Below, in pieces: positions 1-6,672 of a stretch of DNA of 16,576 nucleotides; the stretch's first letter is position 1, and each line of letters starts with the position of its first letter. Origin of the DNA: DATEDA01 sp050741515 (GTDB taxonomy: Bacteria > Pseudomonadota > Gammaproteobacteria > Burkholderiales > SG8-39); contig JBOIFD010000192.1 in NCBI GenBank assembly GCA_050741515.1, positions 1-16,576 on the forward strand. Direction: 5' to 3'. The notes beneath the pieces were generated by a model. That model did not search any database. It was given only the letters and a program-made list of their open reading frames with translations, and was not told the origin of the DNA. The position numbers and the translations under genes are program-made.

Positions 1-191
1 GCTCGGAGGACAACGCGGGGGCGTACCTCGCGCCCGATTCGGTTGCCCGCGCCGAGAGCACCGGGTTGAGCGCGAAGCGGCTCGCGGCGAACAACGACTC
101 GTACAGCTTCTTCAGCGTCCTCGGCGACCTCGTCGTCACCGGACCGACGCGGACCAACGTCAACGACTACCGGGTGATCCTCGTCGTGTGA
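1..191 (+). CDS. Glycerate 2-kinase (MOFRL family), C-terminal part
   Basis: Only the last 62 codons are in the window; the gene enters from the left edge in the frame starting at base 3 and stops with TGA at 189-191. The translated end contains NDSYSFFSVLGDLVVTGPT followed by TNVNDY, the C-terminal signature of the MOFRL domain of glycerate 2-kinases (also annotated as hydroxypyruvate reductase/TtuD). The family phosphorylates D-glycerate to 2-phosphoglycerate with ATP, in the cytosol. The GDLVVTGPT-TNVND segment is the most conserved part of this domain. The gene converges on the minus-strand genes to its right. The family call is fairly firm, but the symbol (gckA, ttuD or garK-like) cannot be fixed from this fragment. 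Confidence 0.8.
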   Translation, partial: SEDNAGAYLAPDSVARAESTGLSAKRLAANNDSYSFFSVLGDLVVTGPTRTNVNDYRVILVV

Positions 192-382
192 CCGCAGCTG
201 GATGCCCGCTCGACGATGCAATGATCGAAGTGAAAGGGCGCCGTCAGCGCGACGACGGGGATCGCTCGCGTCCCGGCGTCGGCCTTGAGGCGGCGCGTCG
301 CCTCCCACCCGCTCATGCCCGGCAGGTTCAGATCCATCAGGAGCGCGGCAGGGCCGTAGATGACGTTGGGCGGCCGTTTCAC
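167..382 (-). pseudogene. Relic of a response-regulator receiver domain
   Basis: A 71-codon frame starting with GTG contains, at residues 12-48, a clear middle piece of a CheY-like receiver: LLMDLNLPGMSGWEATRRL with the phosphoacceptor Asp at residue 17, then IPVVALTA with the conserved Thr at 47. The N-terminal beta strand with its acidic residue pair is missing, and so is everything after ALTA, including the conserved Lys strand. The codons beyond residue 49 lose the strong G/C third-position bias seen before it, and the frame runs into the end of the convergent glycerate kinase gene. I found no continuation in the other two frames. A normal receiver is about 120 residues, so this is probably a remnant rather than a working gene. 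Confidence 0.55.
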
Positions 383-510
383 GTTCCGCGGATGAGTGCC
401 TGGAAGCGCCGGTCGCTCAGGACCACGGCCATCCGCGCCCGCGCGGGATCGACGTGGAAGTCGCCCGGGGCGTTCGCCGCCAGGCGCCGGCGAGCCGGCA
501 GGCCCCGCAA
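379..510 (-). CDS. Tiny hypothetical ORF after the slipin gene
   Basis: This is a 43-codon frame with a TTG start immediately following the slipin TGA stop, ending in a TGA that overlaps the GTG of the receiver remnant. It reads roughly RRLAANAPGDFHVDPARARM and ends RFQALIRGT. Almost all third positions are G or C (about 39 of 43), which suggests present or past coding. I do not recognise a family; it could be a short tail protein or the leftover 3' end of a longer gene. There is no good Shine-Dalgarno of its own, so translation would depend on coupling to the slipin gene. Confidence 0.2.
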   Translation of the reverse strand: MRGLPARRRLAANAPGDFHVDPARARMAVVLSDRRFQALIRGT

Positions 511-1281
511 TCAGCCGCCGCCCGAGCCGCCGCGCAGCATCGACTGGAACAGCTCGGCCGGCATCGGAAAGACGATCGTCGAGCTCTTGTCGCCCGCGAT
601 TTGCGTGAGCGTCTGGAGAAACCGGAGCTGCATCGCCTGCGGCGCCCGCGCGAGCATCTGCGCGGCCTCGAGCAGCTTCGCGGAGGCCTGCAGCTCGCCC
701 TCGGCGTGGATCACCTTCGCCCGCCGCTCGCGCTCGGCCTCGGCCTGCCGCGCGATCGCCCGCACCATCGACTCGTTGAGGTCGACGTGCTTGATCTCGA
801 CGTTGGTGACCTTGATGCCCCAGGCGTCGGTCGCGGCGTCGAGGATGCGCTGGATGTCTAGGTTGAGCTTCTCGCGCTCGGCGAGCAGCTCGTCGAGCTC
901 GTGCTTGCCGAGCACCGCGCGCAGCGTCGTCTGCGCGAGCTGGCTGGTGGCGTTGAGGAAGTTCTCGACTTGAATGATGGCGCTGCGCGCGTCGACGACC
1001 CGGAAGTACACCACCGCGTTGACCTTCACGGAGACGTTGTCGCGGGTGATCACGTCCTGGGGCGGTACGTCGAGCACCACGACCCGGAGGTCGACCTTGA
1101 CCATCTGCTGGATGCCGCGGACGACGATCACCAGCCCCGGTCCTTTCACCTTCCAGAAGCGGCCGAGCATGAACACGACGCCGCGCTCGTACTCGCGCAG
1201 GATGCGGAAGGAGGAGAGGATGAACCCCGCGACGGCGATGACGACGACGAGCAGCGTGTAGTTCACGTCGGGCAGCAGCAT
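511..1281 (-). CDS. Slipin / stomatin-like SPFH-domain membrane protein
   Basis: The 256-residue product has one N-terminal membrane segment (about 8-24), then the SPFH/band 7 core beginning at REYERGVVFMLGRF and containing VPPQDVITRDNVSVKVNAVV. An Ala/Glu/Arg-rich helical stretch follows (QAEAERERRAKVIHAEGE), and the end is Gly-rich. This is the layout of bacterial slipins, which oligomerise on the inner membrane and organise membrane microdomains. The start ATG at 1281 has a GGAGG about 9 bases upstream. The upstream neighbour, 16 bases away, encodes the long NfeD protease; slipin-NfeD pairs are a well-known operon in which NfeD is thought to cleave the C-terminal region of the slipin. The function in this organism is inferred from the family. 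Confidence 0.93.
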   Translation of the reverse strand: MLLPDVNYTLLVVVIAVAGFILSSFRILREYERGVVFMLGRFWKVKGPGLVIVVRGIQQMVKVDLRVVVLDVPPQDVITRDNVSVKVNAVVYFRVVDARSAIIQVENFLNATSQLAQTTLRAVLGKHELDELLAEREKLNLDIQRILDAATDAWGIKVTNVEIKHVDLNESMVRAIARQAEAERERRAKVIHAEGELQASAKLLEAAQMLARAPQAMQLRFLQTLTQIAGDKSSTIVFPMPAELFQSMLRGGSGGG

Positions 1282-1297
1282 TGTTTTCGGCCTCCGG

Positions 1298-2686
1298 TCA
1301 CGATGCCTTGGGGGATTCCGGCGTCACGTCGAGCACCAGCCCGTCGACACCGGTGACGCGCACCCGGCTTCCCGGAGCGAGCGGCTCGCGGCTGCGGACC
1401 CGCCACGTCTCCCCGTGGACGCGCGCCCAGACCTCGTCGCCCGCAGCCTCGATCACTTCGCCTCCGGACCCGAGCAGCTCCTCGCGGCCGGTGATGACGG
1501 GGCGGGTCCGGGCCTTCGCCGCCATGCCGCCGACGAGGATCATGAACGCCGCGGTCGCGACGGCGATTCCGGCGATGAGCGGCAGCGGGATGCCGTAGCC
1601 CGGAATCTCGGTGTCCATGAGGAAGATCGCGCCGACGACGAACGCAACGAGCCCGCCGATGCCGAGCGAGCCGAAGCTCGGAAAGAACACCTCGGCGATC
1701 ATAAACCCCACCCCGAGCACGATCAGCGCGAGGCCGGTGTAGTTCACCGGCAGCATCTGGAACGCGAACATCGCGAGCAGCAGGCAGATCGCGCCGATCA
1801 CCCCGGGGAAGACGAAACCCGGGTTCGAGAACTCGAACCAGATCCCGTAGATGCCCAGCATCATCAGGATGAGCGCGAAGCTCGGGTTTGCGAGCGCGGC
1901 GAGGAGCTTCGTCCGCCAGTCGGGGACGATGGCCTCGACCTTGGCGCCGGCGACCGCCAGCTTGACCGACTGCCCGCCGGCAACCGTGACCGCGCGGCCG
2001 TCGATCTTGGCGAGGAGGTCATCGAGGTCGCGCGCCACGACGTCGATCACGCGGGCACGCAGCGCCTCGGCGGCGGAGAGGCTCACCGCCTCGCGCACCG
2101 CGCGCTCGGCCCACTCGGCGTTGCGGCCGCGCAGCTGCGCCAGCCCGCGGATGTACGCGGCGGCGTCGTTGACCTGCTTCTTGGTCATCGCGTCGGGCTC
2201 GCCGCCTCGCTTCGCGTCGCGTTTCTCCTTGCCCTTGTCGTCGGCGCCCGGCCCGGGCGCCGACGGCGCGCCGATCGCGACCGGCGTCGCGGCGCCGAGG
2301 TTCGTGGCCGGCGCCATTGCGGCCACGTGTGCCGCGTACAGGATGTACGTGCCGGCGCTCGCGGCGCGCGCGCCGTTCGGCGCGACGAAGGCGGCGACCG
2401 GCACCGGCGAGCCGAGGATCTCCTTGATGATCTCGCGCATCGAGGTGTCGAGGCCCCCGGGCGTGTCCATGCGGAGCACGGCGAGCGCCGCGTTGCGGTT
2501 CGCGGCCTTCTCGAGACCGCGGCGCACGTAGTCGGCGGTGGCGGGACCGATCGGGCCATCGACCTCGAGGACCACCACGGGGCGGTCCGCGACGACCTGG
2601 GCGATCGCGACGGCAACTCCCGCCGCGAGCGCCGCGAAGGCCACAATCGCCCGCCAAGCAACCGGTTTCACGACGTGAGACGGCAT
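1298..2686 (-). CDS. NfeD family long form: ClpP-like membrane serine protease
   Basis: The product is 462 residues from the ATG at 2686. An N-terminal signal/anchor (about 11-33) precedes a ClpP/crotonase-like protease domain with LRMDTPGGLDTSMREII. The candidate nucleophile is Ser110 in ARAASAGTYI and the general base Lys170 in KKQVNDAAAYIRGLAQLRGR, the Ser-Lys dyad of the 1510-N/NfeD proteases. Four or five membrane helices follow (about 265-390), then a C-terminal OB-fold NfeD domain (about 398-455). A charged low-complexity loop at 141-166 is inserted before the Lys. The gene sits just upstream of the slipin gene and is probably co-transcribed. A second in-frame ATG at 2707 would add seven residues; I prefer 2686 because a GAGG lies 11 bases upstream and a possible -10 overlaps the earlier ATG. 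Confidence 0.93.
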   Translation of the reverse strand: MPSHVVKPVAWRAIVAFAALAAGVAVAIAQVVADRPVVVLEVDGPIGPATADYVRRGLEKAANRNAALAVLRMDTPGGLDTSMREIIKEILGSPVPVAAFVAPNGARAASAGTYILYAAHVAAMAPATNLGAATPVAIGAPSAPGPGADDKGKEKRDAKRGGEPDAMTKKQVNDAAAYIRGLAQLRGRNAEWAERAVREAVSLSAAEALRARVIDVVARDLDDLLAKIDGRAVTVAGGQSVKLAVAGAKVEAIVPDWRTKLLAALANPSFALILMMLGIYGIWFEFSNPGFVFPGVIGAICLLLAMFAFQMLPVNYTGLALIVLGVGFMIAEVFFPSFGSLGIGGLVAFVVGAIFLMDTEIPGYGIPLPLIAGIAVATAAFMILVGGMAAKARTRPVITGREELLGSGGEVIEAAGDEVWARVHGETWRVRSREPLAPGSRVRVTGVDGLVLDVTPESPKAS

Positions 2687-2705
2687 GATGTGATGTGCCT
2701 CGGGC

Positions 2706-2711
2706 ATGATA
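2706..2711 (-). promoter_or_regulatory. Possible -10 element for the nfeD-slipin operon
   Basis: TATCAT on the minus strand, about 20 bases before the ATG at 2686. No convincing -35 hexamer lies 16-18 bases upstream (the sequence there is CCCGGG), so this is weak. Confidence 0.2.
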
Positions 2712-2784
2712 CGCCCACGACGCGCGCCCCGGGCGTCGCGAGGTCATCGCCATGGCGCTCGCCCGGGGTGCCGCGCCGAAGGCG

Positions 2785-2790
2785 GATAAT
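2785..2790 (+). promoter_or_regulatory. Possible -10 element for the plus-strand lipoprotein gene
   Basis: GATAAT is an AT-rich hexamer in an otherwise very GC-rich 117-base divergent intergenic region, 34 bases before the ATG at 2825. The -35 region is not recognisable. A GGAGGG at 2816-2821 is the likely ribosome binding site. Confidence 0.3.
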
Positions 2791-2824
2791 GCTCGCCCGC
2801 TGTCGATGTTCGTCCGGAGGGACC

Positions 2825-3538
2825 ATGAGCCATCTCCTTCCACTCCCACCCGCGCCGTGGACTCGCCGGCGACTCCTCCAAGGACTCGGGGCCGGTGCCC
2901 TGGGCGCGCTCTTCGGCGGGTGCGCCGCGCCGCCCCAGCTGCCGCCGCGATCGCTCGATCGCGCCCTTGCGCCTCGGGTCGGCGATGCCTGGCGCTATCA
3001 GTACACGAGCGCCTGGAGGAACGTACCCCCGCGGATGCTCGAGGTGCGGGTCGTGGAGCTCACGGGCGAGGACGTGCGCGATCGGCTGTCCGCCGAAGGG
3101 GACGGCGCCGGCGACGAGCGGCGCTTCGACTCGGCCCTGGCGATGGTGGCACGGCCGCTGTCGGGGCTATTGGTGCACGAGTTCTCGCCCTACCTGCCGG
3201 CGTTCGGGGGATTCCCCGCCGGCGGCGGGAGCTTTGCCGTCACCCTGCCCCCGCCCTCCTGGGGGACGCAGTGGACGGCGAGCGCGAGCCTGCGCGGGAC
3301 CGAGCGATTGACCCTGCCCGCGGGAAGCTTCGACGCGATGCGCGTGGAGATCTACGGAACGCGGTTCTTCATCCGCGGGCAGATGGACGACGCGATCGAT
3401 CCGGTCAGGCTGTACTCCACGGTCTGGTACGCCCCGGCGGCGAAGCGCGTGGTGCAGCTCACCCGCTCCACGCAAGCCGCAGGGCTCAACGTCCTGGAGC
3501 GCGATCAGTACCAGCTCGTCTCGCACCGGCTCGGCTGA
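2825..3538 (+). CDS. Predicted Tat-exported lipoprotein of unknown function
   Basis: The 237-residue product has an N-terminal twin-arginine-like signal (TRRRLLQ at 13-19) followed by a short hydrophobic stretch and a lipobox, LFGGC, with the lipidated Cys at 33. This suggests export in folded form and attachment to a membrane facing the periplasm. The mature part has RVGDAWRYQY at 51-60, LPAGSFDAMRVE at 164-175 and VWYAPAAKRVVQL at 200-212. The convergent neighbour has the same three landmarks in the same order, so the two appear to share a beta-rich domain. The overall look resembles DUF3108-like periplasmic domains, but I cannot name the family. The start is supported by GGAGGG four to eight bases upstream. 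It is the only complete plus-strand gene in the window. The role is unknown. Confidence 0.8.
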   Translation: MSHLLPLPPAPWTRRRLLQGLGAGALGALFGGCAAPPQLPPRSLDRALAPRVGDAWRYQYTSAWRNVPPRMLEVRVVELTGEDVRDRLSAEGDGAGDERRFDSALAMVARPLSGLLVHEFSPYLPAFGGFPAGGGSFAVTLPPPSWGTQWTASASLRGTERLTLPAGSFDAMRVEIYGTRFFIRGQMDDAIDPVRLYSTVWYAPAAKRVVQLTRSTQAAGLNVLERDQYQLVSHRLG

Positions 3539-3551
3539 GCCGGTCGGACGC

Positions 3552-4271
3552 TCAATTCCCCACGCTGAAGGCGGTGAGCTCGAGGACGCTGTCGTTGATG
3601 ATCCGAACGTCGCCGTAGAAGTCCTGCCGATGCAGGAGCGCGACGTTGCGCACCTCCGGCACGTACCACACCGTCTCGCGGCTGCTGCCGCGCGCGCCCG
3701 ACGCGTCGATGTCCGACCACACGGTCGTCACATCGATCCTCAGTGCGGTGAACGTCCCCGCGGGCACCGTGATGCGTTCCCAGCCGATCACCGCACCTTT
3801 CACCGACTCGCGCACGGTGCTGTAGCGCTGCACCGGCATCTCCCGCTTGACCAGCTCGCTTTGCCAGGTCTTTCCCACCGCCAGGGGAAACGAGAAACGC
3901 TGGAACGGCGGCCGGAAGTCCACGTTGCCGATCCGCAGCGGGTTCAGATTGAAGTCGTAGAGCGCGCTCACTGGCCCGCCGCTCTGCCACTCCTCGGCGA
4001 TCTGGTAGCCCTCGCCGGTGACGCCGGTGACCCGGCCTCGCGCCTGGTTGCTGACGAGACCGGTCATCGTTTCGCGCCGCGTATACGACCACTGGTCGCC
4101 CACGCGCAGGGTCGGCGCTGGAGCCTGGGCCGGCATCCCGACCGCGGACACGGGCTGGATGTTCGCGTCGCGCAGGACGGAGTACTGCGCGCAGCCCGCG
4201 ACAGCGGCAGCGGCTGACACGACGCCAATAACGGCCGGCCGGGAGATCCTGGAAAGCATGGCATGGGGCAT
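3552..4271 (-). CDS. Predicted lipoprotein related to its convergent neighbour
   Basis: The product is 239 residues from the ATG at 4271, chosen because GGAGG lies 7 bases upstream; an upstream in-frame start at 4322 would put extra residues before the signal peptide. A hydrophobic signal (about 12-26) ends in the lipobox AVAGC with Cys at 27. The mature part contains RVGDQWSYTRRE at 56-67, VPAGTFTALRID at 169-180 and ETVWYVPEVRNVALL at 199-213. These match, in order, the RVGD-W-Y, PAG-F-A-R and VWY-P segments of the plus-strand lipoprotein ending 13 bases away, so the pair is probably paralogous. This one lacks a twin-arginine motif at the expected position. It is probably outer-membrane or periplasmic; the function is unknown. 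Confidence 0.82.
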   Translation of the reverse strand: MPHAMLSRISRPAVIGVVSAAAAVAGCAQYSVLRDANIQPVSAVGMPAQAPAPTLRVGDQWSYTRRETMTGLVSNQARGRVTGVTGEGYQIAEEWQSGGPVSALYDFNLNPLRIGNVDFRPPFQRFSFPLAVGKTWQSELVKREMPVQRYSTVRESVKGAVIGWERITVPAGTFTALRIDVTTVWSDIDASGARGSSRETVWYVPEVRNVALLHRQDFYGDVRIINDSVLELTAFSVGN

Positions 4272-4331
4272 AGCATCACCTCCAACGGGGTCGGACGGAT
4301 TCTGACCGGTGCTTGAGAGCAAGCGGCACGG

Positions 4332-5060
4332 TCAGCGCCAGGACACCGGCGTTCCCACCGCGAGCCCGAGCTCGCGCGCGGCGTCGCCCTGGTTGACCGC
4401 GATCTCGACGAGGCCGCTGGAGTTCTCGTACCAGAACGCCGCGCCGGGGGCGGCCTCGGCGAACACCCGGGCGTAGGGCGTCTCGCGCCCGTTCGCGACC
4501 AGCCGGCGCGCCGCCGGCACGTCGCGCGCGCGGATGCCGGTGAACGCGTTGCCGAAGTGGTCGACGTAGATCACCTGGGCGAGGTCGTCGCCGCCGAACC
4601 GTACGGCGAGCTCCGGGGCGGGGGCGACGTCGCGGTTCGGGAAGTCCCCGGTCGCGACCGCGGCGGCGACCGGCGCGAACACGTCCCGGCCGTGAAACGA
4701 GGCGGAGGCCTCCGGCCATCGCCCCGTGATACGCCACACCGTCGTCGCGCCCGCGCGCGCCGCCACCACGGAGAACAGCCCGTTGTCGGGGCCGACGTAC
4801 CAGCGACCGTCCGCGCGGAGGACGACGGCGCCGCGCCCGGACCCCACGCCCGGGTCGACGACGCCGAGGACGACGTGCCCGCCCGGCAGGTCCCGGGCAA
4901 GCGCCGCGAGGAGGTGTGCCCCCGCCCGGACGTTGAACGGCGGGGCCGCGTGCAGGAGATGGATCACCCGCACGCCGGGCGCGTGACGGTCGAGGACCGC
5001 CTCGACCTGACCGACGTAGAGGTCGTTCGACCCGTAATCGGTGAAGAGGACGATCGCCAC
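4332..5060 (-). CDS. SAM hydroxide adenosyltransferase (SAM hydrolase, DUF62)
   Basis: The 242-residue product matches the DUF62/SAM hydroxide adenosyltransferase family, which uses water to split S-adenosylmethionine into adenosine and methionine. The motifs in order are FTDYGSNDLYVG at 6-17, DPGVGSGRG at 69-77, PDNGLFS at 91-97, FHGRDVFAPVAA at 122-133 and VDHFGNAFT at 166-174. The Asp-Arg-His triad of the family maps to Asp69, Arg76 and His123. The related SAM-dependent fluorinases and chlorinases share the fold, but nothing here suggests halide use. The start is a GTG at 5060, which gives the normal family N-terminus; no Shine-Dalgarno is visible, and a -10-like TAGAAT sits only 7 bases upstream. 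It lies just downstream of the ribosomal operon terminator, so it probably has its own promoter. Confidence 0.9.
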   Translation of the reverse strand: MAIVLFTDYGSNDLYVGQVEAVLDRHAPGVRVIHLLHAAPPFNVRAGAHLLAALARDLPGGHVVLGVVDPGVGSGRGAVVLRADGRWYVGPDNGLFSVVAARAGATTVWRITGRWPEASASFHGRDVFAPVAAAVATGDFPNRDVAPAPELAVRFGGDDLAQVIYVDHFGNAFTGIRARDVPAARRLVANGRETPYARVFAEAAPGAAFWYENSSGLVEIAVNQGDAARELGLAVGTPVSWR

Positions 5061-5067
5061 CCGACAA

Positions 5068-5073
5068 ATTCTA
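5068..5073 (-). promoter_or_regulatory. Possible -10 element for a leaderless SAM hydrolase mRNA
   Basis: TAGAAT on the minus strand ends 7 bases before the GTG start codon. A transcript initiating 6-8 bases after it would begin at or next to the start codon. The -35 region is poor (a TTTCGT lies about 18 bases upstream). Confidence 0.35.
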
Positions 5074-5094
5074 AGGGAGGAGCCCGCAGCAACG

Positions 5095-5120
5095 AAAAGG
5101 CCGGGGATCGCCCGGCCGCT
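5095..5120 (-). terminator. Rho-independent terminator of the ribosomal operon
   Basis: On the minus strand GGCCGGG, loop CGATC, CCCGGCC is followed directly by TTTTCGTT. The perfect 7-bp GC stem and T-run lie 25-50 bases after the rplQ stop, as expected for the end of the alpha operon. Confidence 0.85.
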
Positions 5121-5144
5121 TCGTCACGAGGGAGGGTGCGCGCC

Positions 5145-5801
5145 TCAGCGCTTCCCCTGGCCCTTGCCCTTGCCCTTGGCCTTGCCCTTGCCCTTGCCTC
5201 CGCCCTTCGCCTTGGCCTTGGCCTTGGCCTTGGCTTTCGCCTTGGCGTCGCCCTCGGGCTTGTCTTTCGCCCTGGGCTTCGCCCGCTTCGCGGCTTTCTT
5301 CGCGGGCTTCTTCTCGGCGTCCGCGCCGGCCTTCTTCCCGGCCGGCTGCTCGGCCCGCTTCTCCGCCCGCTCCTTCTTCTCGGCCTGCTTGTCGGCCTTT
5401 TTCGCGGCGACCTTGGCGGCGGCGTCCTCTTCCCCGGTCGGCTCGGGGCGGTCCATCAGCTCCACGAGCGCCATCGGCGCGTTGTCGCCCACGCGGAACC
5501 CGGACTTCAGGATCCGGAGATACCCGCCCGGCCGGTTGGCGTAGCGGGGGCCGAGCTCGTCGAAGAGCTTCGCGACGATGTCGCGGTCGCGGAGGCGGTT
5601 GAATGCGAGCCGGCGGTTGGCGAGCGACGGCCGCTTCCCGAGCGTGATCATCGGCTCGACCACGCGGCGCAGCTCTTTCGCCCTGGGGACCGTGGTCTTG
5701 ATGAGCTCGTGCCGCAGCAGCGAGTTGGTCATGTTCCGCAGCATCGCAAGGCGATGGGTCGAGGTGCGGTTGAGCTTCCTGAGTCCGTGGCCGTGGCGCA
5801 T
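5145..5801 (-). CDS. rplQ: 50S ribosomal protein L17 with long Lys-rich tail
   Basis: L17 is a large-subunit protein near the peptide exit tunnel. Residues 1-118 are a standard L17: MRHGHGLRKLNRTSTHRLAM, the helical NMTNSLLRHELIKTTVPRAKELR, and a C-terminal GGYLRILKSGFRVGDNAPMALVEL. The start at 5801 gives the canonical N-terminus; upstream codons in the frame belong to the oxygenase gene. The protein then continues for 100 residues of Lys, Ala, Glu and Gly, ending in alternating KA and KG dipeptides, giving 218 residues against the usual 120-140. The gene is 34 bases after the oxygenase gene and last in the operon. The tail is encoded by hexanucleotide-like repeats and is probably disordered and very basic; it could contact rRNA, but that is inference. 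Confidence 0.97.
   Translation of the reverse strand: MRHGHGLRKLNRTSTHRLAMLRNMTNSLLRHELIKTTVPRAKELRRVVEPMITLGKRPSLANRRLAFNRLRDRDIVAKLFDELGPRYANRPGGYLRILKSGFRVGDNAPMALVELMDRPEPTGEEDAAAKVAAKKADKQAEKKERAEKRAEQPAGKKAGADAEKKPAKKAAKRAKPRAKDKPEGDAKAKAKAKAKAKAKGGGKGKGKAKGKGKGQGKR
5151..5246 (-). repeat. Hexanucleotide-like coding repeats in the rplQ tail
   Basis: Imperfect tandem units, seen on the plus strand as CCTTGG or CCTTGC, encode alternating Lys-Ala and Lys-Gly at the end of L17. The array keeps frame because units are multiples of three. Such arrays tend to change length by replication slippage. Confidence 0.7.
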
Positions 5802-5835
5802 TCGTTTGTCTTCAGCAGTTGACTCGCGGACGCGG

Positions 5836-6672
5836 CTACGCGGCCTGCGCCTGTGGATCGAACACCCGGAGCTCGTCGACCAGCTCCCGGTTGGCATGCT
5901 CGGGCTTCGCGTACCAGATGTTCAGGAGGGAGTCGCGTACTCCGCAGCCCTTGCGCAGCTCGGAGCGCCCGTGCCAGCTCCTGACCTGCAGGGTGTTGAA
6001 CACCACGAAGGCATAGCCGCTGTTGGGCGAGAACGGCATCCGCCGGACCATCTCGAAGCCCTTGAACTCCCGCGACCACCGGGTAGGGTTCAGGCTCAGC
6101 CGGTAGAACTCGGTGCCGAGGTCGGCCTGGGTCTCGTCCGGGGCGAGCGAGATCTGCATGGTGACGACTTTCTTGCGCGTATCCGGATGCGGCTTGATGC
6201 TGTAGCCCTCGGTCTCGCGGTAGAGCTCGGGAAGCGCAAACCCGTCGAGCCCGCTCGCCTCGCCCGGATCGCAGCCGAATCGCAGCGCCAGCGCCGCAGC
6301 GAATTTCCCGAACGCCGCCCGCTTCAGCTCCACGCTGCCGAGCGCGCTGCGAACGCTGAACCAGAACGCCTGCTCCGCGGCCGGGAAGCGCCGCAGCGAC
6401 TCGCCGTCAAGACGCACGCGCCCCCGGTTCTTGTACCCGTGCGCGAAGGTCTCGTAGTGCTCGGCGGCCAGACGCCGGCTCACCACCTCCGCGTACACCT
6501 CCGGCGGGAGGAATGAATGCACCGCGACGTGCGGGAAAGGATCGTTCTCCACCTGCGTCCCCGCGATCGCGCGGACGGTGTGCTCGACGACCCGCTGCCG
6601 CAGCCCGAGATCGAGGGGATAGGGAAGCGCTCCGCCCGCCGACCGGAAGGCGGTGTCCGGCGTGCCGCTCAC
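5836..6672 (-). CDS. Predicted 2-oxoglutarate/Fe(II)-dependent oxygenase in the alpha operon
   Basis: The 278-residue product fits the double-stranded beta-helix 2OG oxygenases. The metal-binding triad is His162 and Asp164 in YSIKPHPDTRKK plus His234 in RSWHG; Arg246 in VRDSLLNIWY, 12 residues after His234, fits the 2-oxoglutarate carboxylate ligand. Conserved-looking segments around them are VVTMQISLAPDETQADLGTE and PNSGYAFVVFNT. The N-terminal 150 residues include NDPFPHVAVHSFLP, a common opening of this group. Similar proteins are often found in polysaccharide gene sets; the substrate here is unknown. The GTG start at 6672 overlaps the rpoA TGA (GTGA), implying translational coupling, and rplQ follows after 34 bases. 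It is not visibly a JmjC-type ribosomal oxygenase like YcfD. Hydroxylation of a ribosomal protein or alpha subunit is a hypothesis from location only. Confidence 0.85.
   Translation of the reverse strand: MSGTPDTAFRSAGGALPYPLDLGLRQRVVEHTVRAIAGTQVENDPFPHVAVHSFLPPEVYAEVVSRRLAAEHYETFAHGYKNRGRVRLDGESLRRFPAAEQAFWFSVRSALGSVELKRAAFGKFAAALALRFGCDPGEASGLDGFALPELYRETEGYSIKPHPDTRKKVVTMQISLAPDETQADLGTEFYRLSLNPTRWSREFKGFEMVRRMPFSPNSGYAFVVFNTLQVRSWHGRSELRKGCGVRDSLLNIWYAKPEHANRELVDELRVFDPQAQAA

Noticed and set aside
1415..3538. Open plus-strand frame of 707 codons antisense to nfeD and continuing into the lipoprotein gene
   Set aside because: Only its last 237 codons (from 2825) look like a protein; the rest is an antisense shadow of nfeD, rich in Arg, Asp and His as expected from reversed high-GC codons.
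5151..5246. Tandem repeats considered as a CRISPR array
   Set aside because: Units are about six bases, in frame and without spacers; they are the coding sequence of the L17 tail.
4557..5822. 421-codon plus-strand frame with long Leu/Gly/Ala runs resembling membrane segments
   Set aside because: It is antisense to the SAM hydrolase and rplQ genes; the runs are the reverse reading of the Lys/Ala/Gly codons.
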